Shown in pieces: positions 41,336 through 50,693 of a stretch of DNA of 64,000 nt. Below the pieces are notes generated by a model. The model had not been told where the DNA came from, did no database searches, and saw nothing but the letters and a program-made list of their open reading frames with translations. The position numbers were made by a program, and so were the translations under genes. Location: contig MEDJ01000001.1 of assembly GCA_001724025.1 (NCBI GenBank), positions 276,002 through 340,001 of the forward strand, in the 5' to 3' direction. Source of the DNA: Acidobacteria bacterium SCN 69-37 (lineage in GTDB: Bacteria > Acidobacteriota > Vicinamibacteria > Vicinamibacterales > SCN-69-37). Position 1 is the stretch's first letter, and every line of letters begins with the position of its first letter.

Positions 41336-43552
41336 CTACTCGCGCGTCGTATCCGCGATCGCCTGCAGCAGCGCGTCGATCCCGACGGGCTTGACGAGGA
41401 ACGTGTCGAAGCCCGCGGCCTGCGCTTCGGCCGCGTGCGTCTCGCCGCCATAGCCCGTGAGCGCCATCAGGCGGAGCGGCCGATCGCCCGCGCGCGCGCG
41501 CAGTTCGCGGGCGAGCTGATACCCGTCCATGTCGGGCAGTCCGATATCGAGCACCGCCACGTCAGGCGGCCACGCGGCCGCGGTCTCGATGGCCGCGCGT
41601 GCCGACCCGACGCCGCGCGCGTCGACACCACTCATCGACAGGGCGACGACGAGCATCTCGCACACGTCGGCGGTGTCCTCGACCACGAGCACGCGCACCT
41701 GCGGCCGTGCCGGCGTCGTCTCTGCGGTTCGCGGGGCGGGCGCCGGTGCGATCGGACTGCTGGCCGGCAGTCGCACTTCGAACCGGCTGCCGCGCCCTTC
41801 ACCCTCGCTGAACGCGGTGATCCGGCCGCCGTGCCGTTCGACGAACCCGCGCGCCACGGCCAGCCCCACGCCCAGGCCGCCCTGCCGGCGATCGATCCCG
41901 CGCGCTCCCTGCACGAACGGTTCGAACACCTTCTCGAGCAGATCGGGCGGCAGGCCCATGCCGTTGTCGTCGCACGTGATCGCCACCTCGTCGCCCTCGC
42001 GCCGCGCTGCAAGGCGGATGGTCCCGCCGGCCGCTGTATATTTCGCGGCGTTGCCGAGGAGATTCGCGATGACCTGCGTGATGCGGTGCGCATCGCACTG
42101 CAGCCCGAGGCCGTCGGGCACGTCGACGGTCACGACGTGGTGTGCTTCGGCCAGACCGCGCGTCATCTCGACGGCGGCGTCGACGATCTCGCGCAGGTCG
42201 CACGACTCGATGTGCAGTTCGATCGTGTCGTGGTGCAGCCGCGACATGTCGAGCAGATCGTCGACGAGTCGCGTCATGTGCCGCACCTGCCGCTCGACGA
42301 TGCGGCGCTCGCGATCGTCGAGCACGCCGCCACGCCGCTCGGCCACGTGGAGCGCGTTGACGACCGGCGCCAGCGGATTGCGCAGTTCGTGCCCGAGCAT
42401 CGCGAGGAATTCGTCCTTGGCCCTGTTGGCCGCCTCGGCCTCTGCGCGGGCCGCGTCGGCCTGCGCCACCCGGGCGTCACGCTCGCGCTCGCGCTCGCGC
42501 AGGAGATCGGCCGATTGCGCCAGGGCATCCGAGAGTTGCCGGACCTCGGCCATCCATGGCCGGCCGACGGGCATCGGCTGGCCGGCCACGAGCGCCGTCG
42601 CCGCCTGCGTCGCCAGCGAGATGTCGCGCGCGATCCGTCGCGCGATCAGCAGCGACGCCGCACCGCCCAGGCCGAGCAGCAGGCCACCCACGATGCCGAG
42701 CAGCGTGATCGTCCGGCGCGAGTCCGCGTCGACGACCGACCGCGGTACGGCCACCACCGCACGCCACCCGGCGTACGCGCCGCGGCTCACGCCGCTGTAG
42801 ACGGGCTCCCCGTCGAGCGTCACGGACTCGATCGCTCCTTCGGCCCGGTCGCCGGCCAGTTGCAGGAATCCGTCGGTGGGCCGGCGGCCGACGAAGTCCT
42901 CGGCCGAACGGGACCGCGCCACAATGACGTCGTGCGCATCGAGGACCGTGCGCAGCCAGGTGTCGTCGGTCCGGAACTGGAGGCGGCCGGCAAGCCGTTC
43001 GGGCGTGATGACCGCCGAGAGCACGTACGGCACGGACGTCCCGCGCGTGACGGGCACACGCACCGAGAAGCCGAGCCGGCGCGGCGCGAACGGGCGCAAC
43101 GCATCGATCATCGGCTGCCGCGTCTCGACCACGCGTCGCAGGCTTTCGATGTCGGCCGACACGCCCACGGCCGTATCGGCCTGACGGTCGGTGCTCATCA
43201 CTTCACGGCCATCAGGCCGGTGCAGCACGACGACGTGCCAGATGGGGCGCGACGCCAGATAGCGGCGCGCTTCTTCGCGGAAGGCAGTCGTGTTGCCCAC
43301 GGTGAGCGCGGGCGACTCGGCCAGGGCGATGAGCGTCCGCAGCGTATCGCCGAGGTCGTCGTCGATCGTCCGGCTCAGCTCGCGCGCTTCCTCGAGCAGC
43401 CGGCGCTCGGCGGTCGCCCGCCACTCCACCTCGAGCCGCTGCACGACGAACGCCGCCAGCAGCGCCATCGGCACCACGAGACCGACGACCAGCCACAGCA
43501 GCAGCGTCCGAAGCGGATAGCTGCGAGCCGGCCGTGTCGCAGACGTGGACAT
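41336..43552 (-). CDS. Hybrid sensor histidine kinase/response regulator with periplasmic Cache-like domain
   Basis: A 738-residue membrane kinase. Helix 1 (LLLWLVVGLVVPMALLAAFVV), a large extracytoplasmic sensor (about 40-280, Cache-like) and helix 2 (LLGIVGGLLLGLGGAASLLIA) lead into HAMP and a coiled segment. The kinase core has His in MLGHELRNPLAPVVN, N box NLLGNAAKYT, G boxes DDNGMGL and GLGVGLAVARGFV. A C-terminal receiver (about 620-735) has Asp in VLDIGLPDMDG. It is the last gene of a GH15 - TerB-like - kinase set. Signal and output unknown; the lack of a DNA-binding partner nearby is notable. Confidence 0.92.
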   Translation of the reverse strand: MSTSATRPARSYPLRTLLLWLVVGLVVPMALLAAFVVQRLEVEWRATAERRLLEEARELSRTIDDDLGDTLRTLIALAESPALTVGNTTAFREEARRYLASRPIWHVVVLHRPDGREVMSTDRQADTAVGVSADIESLRRVVETRQPMIDALRPFAPRRLGFSVRVPVTRGTSVPYVLSAVITPERLAGRLQFRTDDTWLRTVLDAHDVIVARSRSAEDFVGRRPTDGFLQLAGDRAEGAIESVTLDGEPVYSGVSRGAYAGWRAVVAVPRSVVDADSRRTITLLGIVGGLLLGLGGAASLLIARRIARDISLATQAATALVAGQPMPVGRPWMAEVRQLSDALAQSADLLRERERERDARVAQADAARAEAEAANRAKDEFLAMLGHELRNPLAPVVNALHVAERRGGVLDDRERRIVERQVRHMTRLVDDLLDMSRLHHDTIELHIESCDLREIVDAAVEMTRGLAEAHHVVTVDVPDGLGLQCDAHRITQVIANLLGNAAKYTAAGGTIRLAARREGDEVAITCDDNGMGLPPDLLEKVFEPFVQGARGIDRRQGGLGVGLAVARGFVERHGGRITAFSEGEGRGSRFEVRLPASSPIAPAPAPRTAETTPARPQVRVLVVEDTADVCEMLVVALSMSGVDARGVGSARAAIETAAAWPPDVAVLDIGLPDMDGYQLARELRARAGDRPLRLMALTGYGGETHAAEAQAAGFDTFLVKPVGIDALLQAIADTTRE

Positions 43553-43569
43553 CGCGTGCGGGACGCCCG

Positions 43570-44148
43570 TCAGCTCCGCCGGTCCCGCAGGTCGGCGGCA
43601 ATCGATCGCAACAGCGTCTTTTCGTCCTCGGACACGCGGCCCAGTCCGAACACCCCGCCCGATGCGGCTGCCACCTGCTCGCAGTAGTCGATCAGGTCGT
43701 CGGCGTCACGCGGATCGACGACAGTCGATCCCGTCCCGAGCAGCGCACGCACGAGCCGCGCTGCCCCGACGAAGACCTCGTCGGCGGGCTCGTTGGCGAG
43801 CCAGTCCATCAGTTGCGCGTCCGCGGCGCTGCCGGGCGCGATGCCGCGGGCCGTGGCGAACGTCTCGACGAGCTGACGCTCGGCCGGCGTGACGCCACCC
43901 TCGGCCCAGGCCACCTGGAGCACCGGGATCAGCGGCAGCAGTGCCACAGTTTCAGGCGTGAACCCGAGGGCCTGCAATTCGTGGAGGATTTCCAGGTCGT
44001 CGATCCCGGTGGTCACGCCGAGTGCGTGTTGCATCTCCGTGCCGGCCGACCGCTGACGGATCTTCTCGATCAGGGCCTGATCCGTGCGGCGGAAGTCCTC
44101 CTCGTCCCGCGCCTCGCGGCGCGCGTCTCTGCCGTCGCGTGTCGTCAT
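43570..44148 (-). CDS. TerB-like domain protein
   Basis: A 192-residue mainly helical protein. Residues about 60-150 (PETVALLPLIPVLQVAWAEGGVTPAERQLVETFATARGI) match the TerB-like fold: a helix bundle with a metal-binding-type acidic motif. Known members are linked to tellurite resistance and membrane stress, but no ter operon is present here. It lies 25 bases downstream of the GH15 gene and 17 bases upstream of the hybrid kinase. The ATG at 44148 has AGGATG at good spacing; another ATG at 44157 is possible. Confidence 0.7.
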   Translation of the reverse strand: MTTRDGRDARREARDEEDFRRTDQALIEKIRQRSAGTEMQHALGVTTGIDDLEILHELQALGFTPETVALLPLIPVLQVAWAEGGVTPAERQLVETFATARGIAPGSAADAQLMDWLANEPADEVFVGAARLVRALLGTGSTVVDPRDADDLIDYCEQVAAASGGVFGLGRVSEDEKTLLRSIAADLRDRRS

Positions 44149-44173
44149 GGACGGCATCCTACCACCGCGCCGC

Positions 44174-45967
44174 TCAGCCCTTCCGCCGCTCCTCGGCCGC
44201 GCCACCCGATGCCCACAGGTTCCGCACGGTGTTGATGAGCCCGATGTGCGAGAACGCCTGGGGAAAATTCCCGAGCTGTCTGTTCGCGTGCGGGTCGAAT
44301 TCCTCGGCGAGCAGGCCGAGATCGGTCCGCAGCGCCATCAGCCGTTCGACCATCGCCTCGGCCTCGTGGCGGCGTCCCTGCAGCGTGTAGACGTCGGCGA
44401 GCCACCAACTGCACAGAATGAACGTGCCCTCGCCGGGCGGCAGCCCATCCACCTCCGTGTCGTGCGAATACCTGTAGACGAGGCCATCGCGGATCAACCG
44501 CTTCTCGATGGCCGCCACCGTCGCGGTGACGCGCGGATCGTCGATCGGCAGGAACCCGACCAGCGGCAGCAGCAGCAGGCTCGCGTCGACGCCCCGGCCG
44601 CCGTAGTACTGCACGAACGAGTTCAGGGCCGGATCGAACCCGCGGGTGCAGATGTCGTCGTGGATGCGCGCGGCGATCGTGCGCCAGCGATCGACGGGCC
44701 CCTCCAGGCCGAGGCGCTCCACGTCCTTGACGGCACGATCGAACGCGACCCAGGCCATCACCTTCGAGTGCGTGAAGTGCTGGCGCCCGCTGCGGACTTC
44801 CCAGATCCCCTCGTCGGGCTCCTCCCAGACGGTTTCGAGATGGGCGAGCAGGCTGCGCTCGAACTGCCAGCCGACGTCGGCGTAGTCGAGCCCGAAGCGT
44901 CGGGCATGGTGCAGGGCGTCAGCGGTCTCGCCGAACACGTCGAGCTGGAACTGGTCGCTGGCCGCGTTCCCAATCCGCACGGGCCGCGACGCTTCGTACC
45001 CCGGCAGCCACGGCAGGACCATCTCGGGCAGCCGCCGCTCGCCGGCGATGCCGTACATGATCTGCGTCTGGGCCGGGGTGCCGGCCACGGCGCGCAACAG
45101 CCACTCGCGCCAGGCCCGCGCCTCGTCGAGAAACCCGTTCGACATCAGCGCGTACAGCGTGAACGTGGCGTCGCGCAGCCAGCAGTAGCGGTAGTCCCAG
45201 TTGCGGACCCCGCCAATGGCCTCCGGCAGCGACGTCGTCGGCGCCGCGACGATGCCGCCCGTGGGTGCGTAGGTGAGGGCCTTCAGCGTGATGAGCGACC
45301 GGACGACCGCGTCGCGCCACGGTCCCTCGTAGGTACACTGGCTGGCCCACCGGCGCCACCAGCGCTCGGTCACCTCGAGTTCCTCCACCGGGTTCGACGC
45401 GATCGGTCGCACGTCGTGCGACCGATGCCAGGTGAGCGTGAACGATCGCGTCTCGCCGGCCGCCACGTCGAATTCGCCGACGGTGTGGAAATTCTCGCCG
45501 TGCAGCGGCACGTCCGACGCGATGTGGAGCGTGTCGGGCCCGGCAATGGCGACCAGGCCGTGGTTCTCGCGACGCACCCAGGGAATGGTGCGTCCGTAGT
45601 CGAAGCGCAGCACGAGGTCGGTGCGCATCGTGACGCGGCCCTGGCGTCCCACCACCATCCGGACGAGATCGTTGCGGTTGCGGCCGAGCACGGGCATGAA
45701 GTCGATGACCGTCACCGCCCCGGTGGCCGTCTCGTGATCGGTCTCGAGGATCAGCGTGTCGTCACGATAGCGCCAGGACGTCCGCGCGTCCGAATCGGCG
45801 GGCGCGAGCAGCCAGCGTCCGTGTTCCGGGGTCCCGAGCAGGGCCGCGCAGCAGGCGGCCGAATCGAAGCGTGGCAGGCACAGCCAATCGATCGATCCGT
45901 TGCGGCCGACGAGCGCCGCCCCCTCGCAATCACCAATCAGCGCATAGTCCTCGATCCGAAGCGACAT
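44174..45967 (-). CDS. Glycoside hydrolase family 15 protein (trehalase/glucoamylase-like)
   Basis: A 597-residue cytoplasmic enzyme. The N-terminal beta-sandwich (IEDYALIGDCEGAALVGRNGSIDWLCLPRFDS) and the (alpha/alpha)6 barrel with GGVRNWDYRYCWLRDATFTLYAL match GH15 proteins of the bacterial trehalase/glucoamylase type. Catalytic acids are probably the Glu of WEEPDEGIWEVRSG and the Glu of GLLAEEFDP. It would release glucose from trehalose or alpha-glucans. First gene of the set with the TerB-like protein and hybrid kinase. The ATG at 45967 is used; a GTG 3 bases upstream is equivalent. Confidence 0.9.
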   Translation of the reverse strand: MSLRIEDYALIGDCEGAALVGRNGSIDWLCLPRFDSAACCAALLGTPEHGRWLLAPADSDARTSWRYRDDTLILETDHETATGAVTVIDFMPVLGRNRNDLVRMVVGRQGRVTMRTDLVLRFDYGRTIPWVRRENHGLVAIAGPDTLHIASDVPLHGENFHTVGEFDVAAGETRSFTLTWHRSHDVRPIASNPVEELEVTERWWRRWASQCTYEGPWRDAVVRSLITLKALTYAPTGGIVAAPTTSLPEAIGGVRNWDYRYCWLRDATFTLYALMSNGFLDEARAWREWLLRAVAGTPAQTQIMYGIAGERRLPEMVLPWLPGYEASRPVRIGNAASDQFQLDVFGETADALHHARRFGLDYADVGWQFERSLLAHLETVWEEPDEGIWEVRSGRQHFTHSKVMAWVAFDRAVKDVERLGLEGPVDRWRTIAARIHDDICTRGFDPALNSFVQYYGGRGVDASLLLLPLVGFLPIDDPRVTATVAAIEKRLIRDGLVYRYSHDTEVDGLPPGEGTFILCSWWLADVYTLQGRRHEAEAMVERLMALRTDLGLLAEEFDPHANRQLGNFPQAFSHIGLINTVRNLWASGGAAEERRKG

Positions 45968-46099
45968 CACGCCAGCCTATCGTCACGCGCACCTCGATGT
46001 CACATCGGCCCGAGCCGCGCCGGGCCTCCGCGCCCGGGCCACGACGCCGCGATCCGCATCCGAGCAGCCCTGGAGCATCGAAACCCCGAGACCTCAGAT

Positions 46100-46152
46100 C
46101 GGAGCCCTGAGACTTCAGATCGGAGCCCTGGGGCTTCAGCCCCAGGGGAACT
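46100..46152. repeat. REP element with degenerate half-unit
   Basis: A degraded GGAGCCCTGAGACTTCAG half, followed by a complete CCCTGGGGC-TTCA-GCCCCAGGG palindrome. Lies downstream of the DUF6351 gene end and upstream of the GH15 gene. Confidence 0.82.
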
Positions 46153-46187
46153 CCGGCGCGCCGATACGTCCCGCGCGTCCACGCCTG

Positions 46188-48296
46188 TCAGGGTTCGGAG
46201 ATCGGCGGCAGCCCCAGCGGCTCGCCGCCAGGCCCCGCCTCGTACGTCAACCAGACGATCGTCGGCTGTTCACCGACACCCGGCCGCGAAACGTCGCAGA
46301 CGCCCTCCGGAAAGGCCGTCTCGAAGCGTCGCCATTGCGCATCGGTGAACGTCACCGGGTGCGTGGCGCGCACGAGCGGGCGCAGCGGGCACTGCATCGT
46401 GGCGATCGTCCCCCGGTCGCCGGCCATGGTCCGCGGTTCGCGTTCGTGCGGATACACGGCCTCGCACCGCGCGAGATCGTCGACCTTCGCGCCGGCGATC
46501 CAGCAGCCGCTCGTGACGTCGGCCGGTCGATTCCGCACCACCTTCACGGGCAGCGGATCGGCCGATCGATCGGCGGCCATGGCCGTCAGCCAGCGATCCA
46601 TGGCGTCGAGCGTCGAGACACCAGCCTGCGGTGGCGGCTCGATCCAATACACGTGGGTGTCCGCATGGCCGTTGGCCGCGATCAGCCGGCGGCGCATGAC
46701 GACCGTCCGATATGGATAGTGGTAGTCGTCGTTGTTCGTGCCGCGAATCGCGAGAATCGGCACGCGCGCGAGTCCCCGGCCCTGAACGATCTGCCCCGTG
46801 CGGTACAACCGCGCCGCCAGCGCCTCGTCCATCCGGTTCCGCACCGGCTGCCAGTGCCCGTCGGCATCATAGCCGCCGGCCCGGACGTTCACGTCGACGA
46901 ACTGATCGACCGACAGCCGCCCCTCGAGCACGGCCAGCAGACCGTATTGAACGCCGACGTTGTCATAAGGCATCGGGACGCGGCCCTCCGCATCGCGGCC
47001 CAGGACCGACGCCATGAAGTCCTGGAACGTGCACCGCACGCCGCCCGGGTTGGAGACCGGATCGTAGCTCGCCTCCCCCGCACACCGGGTGCCGTCGTCG
47101 GGCCGGATGTAGTCGACCACGCGCCGACTCTCGGTGTTGAACACCGTGACATTCGTGCCGCCAAAGCCGCCGATGGCCGCACGATCCGCGTCCGTGTAGG
47201 TCAGATCCGACGCCTCGATCGCCGTCATCACCACACCGCTGTCGACGAATTCGCGATAGGCGCCCGATATCGAGTCCGGCCAGTCCTGCGTGGGCCGCAG
47301 GCCGTCGAGAATGCCGGGATAGGCATCCGCGATGAGGTACTGCAGCAACGCGCCACCCGATCCGCCTTCGCCGATCGTGTAACGCAGTTCCCCATACGTC
47401 TCGATCACGTGCTCCTTGAGCATCAGGGACGTCTCGGCCGCCGTCACGAAGTTGGCGTGCTGGCCGTTGACGAGCATCGACGAGGTGGCCACGACGAACC
47501 CGCGCCTGAGCGCGTCATCATCGAGCACGGACGACGGCGTGCCCTGCGCGTAGCGCTGTCCGGTGCCGCCGCCGTATTTCAGCAGGAGCGTCCGTCCCCA
47601 GTGCGGCTGCGGCTGCCACGGCGTCCACGGCCGCGTGACGTCGACGACCACGGCGATCTCGTGGATGCCCCGATTCATCGTGCCGCGCTCGATCCGGACG
47701 ATATACGGCAGCGACGGGCCGTCGTCGCGCGTCAACAGAGCCACGTCGGCCGGCAGCGGAGATCCCTCGGTCCACGGCTGAAACGCGCCGGCCGTGCTCC
47801 GATAGACGAAGCGCGTGGACGTCGGCGCGTTGCACTGCGCATCGATGGCCGGTCCCAGGGACGGACGCTCTGTCGTCGAGCACGTCCAGGGCGTCACCTG
47901 ATCGCCCGAAAACACGGGGCCGCCGCGAGGATGATTGCGCACGCGCAGGCGCGCGCGCGCCACCTGGTTCACGGACACCGTCAGCGTGTTCCAGCCGAGT
48001 CGAAGACCATCGACCAGGCCGACGACTCGTCCCTCGCCGGTCACATGGAACGCGTCCGTCACATCCCGGCCGTCGACAGCCACGCGCAGGTCTCGCGCCG
48101 CCACACCAGCGGGCGGCACCACCTCGACGAGCGCATCGCCGTCCGTCACGAGATCGGCCCGCGTCGACAGTACGACGATGGACGCGGGCGATGCCTGCGC
48201 CGCCCACACCGTACCGACGCCGGCCGCGAGTGCGGCAGCCAGCGCGCCGCCCCACACACGACGCCGCAGCGTGCGGACCACGATCACGCGCCGCAT
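46188..48296 (-). CDS. DUF6351 family exported hydrolase-like protein
   Basis: A 702-residue protein with a signal peptide (VWGGALAAALAAGVGTVWA). It has the layout of DUF6351 proteins: an N-terminal beta domain (VLSTRADLVTDGDALVEV, then VVGLVDGLRLGWNTLTV, NHPRGGPVFSGDQ), followed by an alpha/beta-hydrolase core with a nucleophile-elbow-like stretch, TIGEGGSGGALLQYLIADAYPG, and WDYxxP-like ends. It resembles in size the 3-hydroxybutyrate oligomer hydrolases, but that is only a similarity of plan. Start overlaps the end of the preceding hydrolase gene by 13 bases. It is the last gene of the seven-gene operon. Confidence 0.78.
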   Translation of the reverse strand: MRRVIVVRTLRRRVWGGALAAALAAGVGTVWAAQASPASIVVLSTRADLVTDGDALVEVVPPAGVAARDLRVAVDGRDVTDAFHVTGEGRVVGLVDGLRLGWNTLTVSVNQVARARLRVRNHPRGGPVFSGDQVTPWTCSTTERPSLGPAIDAQCNAPTSTRFVYRSTAGAFQPWTEGSPLPADVALLTRDDGPSLPYIVRIERGTMNRGIHEIAVVVDVTRPWTPWQPQPHWGRTLLLKYGGGTGQRYAQGTPSSVLDDDALRRGFVVATSSMLVNGQHANFVTAAETSLMLKEHVIETYGELRYTIGEGGSGGALLQYLIADAYPGILDGLRPTQDWPDSISGAYREFVDSGVVMTAIEASDLTYTDADRAAIGGFGGTNVTVFNTESRRVVDYIRPDDGTRCAGEASYDPVSNPGGVRCTFQDFMASVLGRDAEGRVPMPYDNVGVQYGLLAVLEGRLSVDQFVDVNVRAGGYDADGHWQPVRNRMDEALAARLYRTGQIVQGRGLARVPILAIRGTNNDDYHYPYRTVVMRRRLIAANGHADTHVYWIEPPPQAGVSTLDAMDRWLTAMAADRSADPLPVKVVRNRPADVTSGCWIAGAKVDDLARCEAVYPHEREPRTMAGDRGTIATMQCPLRPLVRATHPVTFTDAQWRRFETAFPEGVCDVSRPGVGEQPTIVWLTYEAGPGGEPLGLPPISEP

Positions 48297-50359
48297 CGCG
48301 CCGCTCCGCGCGCGCGGTTCTCCGGCGTGCTGTCGGCCGCGCGCGGCAGCACGCCGCTCTCTGCCGCCTCGCGCACGAAGCGGTCCGCATCCTCGCGCAG
48401 CAGGAACCGATCGCGCACCGCCGATTCCGCCGCCTGCTGTACGACGCACCCGTAACCCTCGAGCGTGCCGTACCGTTCTTCGAGCGACAGCCGTGTGTCG
48501 CCGGTCTTCTCGCGTTCGGCTTTCGTCGTCGCAAACGGCACGTACGCGCCCTGGAAACCGCAGATCTGCCCTTCAAAGAAGCCAGGGCCGGCGAGATTCC
48601 ACCCAAGGTAGGTCCCGAGCGGCGCCTGGTGCAGAACGGATGGGACGCCGGATGTCTCGTTGCCGTCCGCGTCGACGACCGGGACGTAGGCAGGAATCAC
48701 CTGCACGATCCGTGGCGGCACGCGCGTCATCACGCCCGACACGTCGTTGGCGATGTACGCAGCCCCGTAGTCGTAGTCGAGCAGGTCCTTCGCCAGGCCA
48801 TCGATCGACGGCAGGCCCGGAATCGTCGGGAAGCCCGTGGCCGCGGTCGTGGCACGGACGAGCGAGCCGTCGCGCAGGGTCGGATACCGGCTCGACGGTG
48901 GCTCGACGCCGCTGACGACCCACGCAATCAGCGCGGCATTCAACGCCCGCAACTGCTCGTTCATCGGATTCGGATTGGCCGGCAGCGTGCAGCCCGCGGC
49001 CGCGCGGCCGGCCGCCGCCTGAAACCCGCCGCGACCGCCGCCGTGCGTCGTGCCGGGCATGTAGTAGCGCCGGACGTTGGACGGCAGCGGGATGTCCGCA
49101 CGCCCGTCGGTGCCGACGAGGTCCGGCGCCATGCGCAGGCCCCAGAACTCGGCCGACCCGAACGCCTCGACGATCTTCGGACACGTCGCCGTGGCCGCAC
49201 ACCGATCGAGCAGGCTCGCCGCAGCCCCGCGCCCGCGCGTCGCGTCCTCGTACGGACTCCACCACAGCACGCCCTCGCTGCCGGGCTCGTAGAGATCGAC
49301 CGCGCCGCCGGGCAACGCGAACCGGAAATTGATCGGCGTCTGCCGCGCGGCAATCCGCGGAAACGCGCCGTCCCAGACGATGCGCCCGGCCAGATCCTCG
49401 TTGAACCCGAGATTGATGAACGTGCGGATGAAGTTGCCCGACTGCGAGTTCCCGATCGCGACCGTGTGACGCACCAGGCCCGCAACGGGATTCGCCTCAC
49501 CCGCCTGGTCCTGACGGTCGTGCCGCAGGAACGACACGAGATCGCGCGTGGCCGCCAGCCCGATGCCCAGCACGAGCGGATCGCGCGCGGTATAGACCAG
49601 CTCGTAGAGCTTCGTCGTCTCGAACCCGCCGCGCACGCACAGGCGCGTCGGATCGGGCGTGCCAGGAAACGGCACCGTGCGGCAGTCGGCCAGCGCCCAA
49701 TCCGATCGCGGCACCGTCGTCGTCCCCGTCTTCACGCCGGCCGTGGTCTCGGCGGTCGAGACCGTGAGCACGGCGGCCGACTGATCGGCAGCCGCCAGTG
49801 GATAGCCGGATCCGGCCCGCAGCGGCAGCGTGGTCGTGCCGGCGGGCATGTTGTAGAACCGCTGCAGCACGGGGCCCGTGATCGACGACCCGTCCGCGTT
49901 GGTGGCCACGGGTACCGCGATCGTCTGATTGCGCGCGGTCGGCACCACGTCGCCCTGCCATCCACTCACGACCCAGATGTGCCCGTCCGGCGACGGCTCC
50001 ACATCGCCGTTCCCGCGATTGACGACCGAATAGACGAGCGTGCCCGACGCCCGTGTCGGATCGACAGGACGGGCCAGAGCGAACGTGGCGACGTACTCCA
50101 CGCGACCACGGGCGTTGCGCGGCGCCAGGTCGAGATCCTGGATCAGGCGATTGCGCCGATCCGCCGGATCGACCTCGCCATGGACGCGGCCGCGCAGGAT
50201 CTCGATCGGCCCCGCCTGCCCGAACGCCTGTCCATCACCGGCGCGCTCACGCGACGTCACCTCGAGCCGCGTCACCTGCGCGGCAACAGGCGTGGCGATC
50301 ATTACCGCCGCCAGCGCCCAGGCCGCCGTCATCGTGCGTCCGTGCATCGTCCTGCCCAT
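48284..50359 (-). CDS. Exported alpha/beta hydrolase-domain protein
   Basis: A 691-residue protein with a signal peptide (TAAWALAAVMIATPVAA). The family is the large alpha/beta hydrolase-domain type; the nucleophile elbow is probably VAIGNSQSGNFIRTF (G-x-S-x-S-G rather than G-x-S-x-G), with WDGAFPRIAA and a late His in PGTTHGGGRGGF. It probably acts on a periplasmic ester or lactone. AGGAGG lies 5 bases before the ATG at 50359. It follows the AtuA-like small gene by 24 bases and overlaps the DUF6351 gene, so two exported hydrolases end the operon. Confidence 0.8.
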   Translation of the reverse strand: MGRTMHGRTMTAAWALAAVMIATPVAAQVTRLEVTSRERAGDGQAFGQAGPIEILRGRVHGEVDPADRRNRLIQDLDLAPRNARGRVEYVATFALARPVDPTRASGTLVYSVVNRGNGDVEPSPDGHIWVVSGWQGDVVPTARNQTIAVPVATNADGSSITGPVLQRFYNMPAGTTTLPLRAGSGYPLAAADQSAAVLTVSTAETTAGVKTGTTTVPRSDWALADCRTVPFPGTPDPTRLCVRGGFETTKLYELVYTARDPLVLGIGLAATRDLVSFLRHDRQDQAGEANPVAGLVRHTVAIGNSQSGNFIRTFINLGFNEDLAGRIVWDGAFPRIAARQTPINFRFALPGGAVDLYEPGSEGVLWWSPYEDATRGRGAAASLLDRCAATATCPKIVEAFGSAEFWGLRMAPDLVGTDGRADIPLPSNVRRYYMPGTTHGGGRGGFQAAAGRAAAGCTLPANPNPMNEQLRALNAALIAWVVSGVEPPSSRYPTLRDGSLVRATTAATGFPTIPGLPSIDGLAKDLLDYDYGAAYIANDVSGVMTRVPPRIVQVIPAYVPVVDADGNETSGVPSVLHQAPLGTYLGWNLAGPGFFEGQICGFQGAYVPFATTKAEREKTGDTRLSLEERYGTLEGYGCVVQQAAESAVRDRFLLREDADRFVREAAESGVLPRAADSTPENRARGAARCGA

Positions 50360-50383
50360 CACGTCCTCCTGTTGTCGATGCGA

Positions 50384-50692
50384 TCACCGCTCGGGCAGCG
50401 GCAGGGCCAGCAGCGCGGCGCTGAGCGACTTGCCGTGCGCGTCGAGCGCCAGCGAGCGCGTGACGCTCTGCCCCGCCGGCCGGGTCGCCACGAAGTTCAT
50501 CGCGCCGATCTCCGGCAGCAGATACCGCCGAACCTCACCGTCGACGAGCGTCCCGAGGTGCTCGCGCACCCGCGCCGCCGTCACCACCTCGACCAGCCAC
50601 GGAAAGTCGCGCTCGTCGAACGCGATCACGGACAGGTTCACGATCGTGCCCTTGTCGCCGGTGCGCGAGTGCGCCACGTCTCGCAGGATCAC
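50384..50692 (-). CDS. AtuA-like small protein (ferredoxin-fold type)
   Basis: A 102-residue protein beginning with GTG: VILRDVAHSRTGDKGTIVNLSVIAF, then VREHLGTLVDGEVRRYLLPEIGAMNFVA and a C-terminal LDAHGKSLSAALLALPLP. This is the small domain that accompanies or is fused to AtuA proteins of acyclic terpene utilisation. It follows the AtuA stop after 1 base with GGAGG upstream, so the two subunits are coupled. Catalytic role not established. Confidence 0.85.
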   Translation of the reverse strand: MILRDVAHSRTGDKGTIVNLSVIAFDERDFPWLVEVVTAARVREHLGTLVDGEVRRYLLPEIGAMNFVATRPAGQSVTRSLALDAHGKSLSAALLALPLPER

Positions 50693-50693
50693 G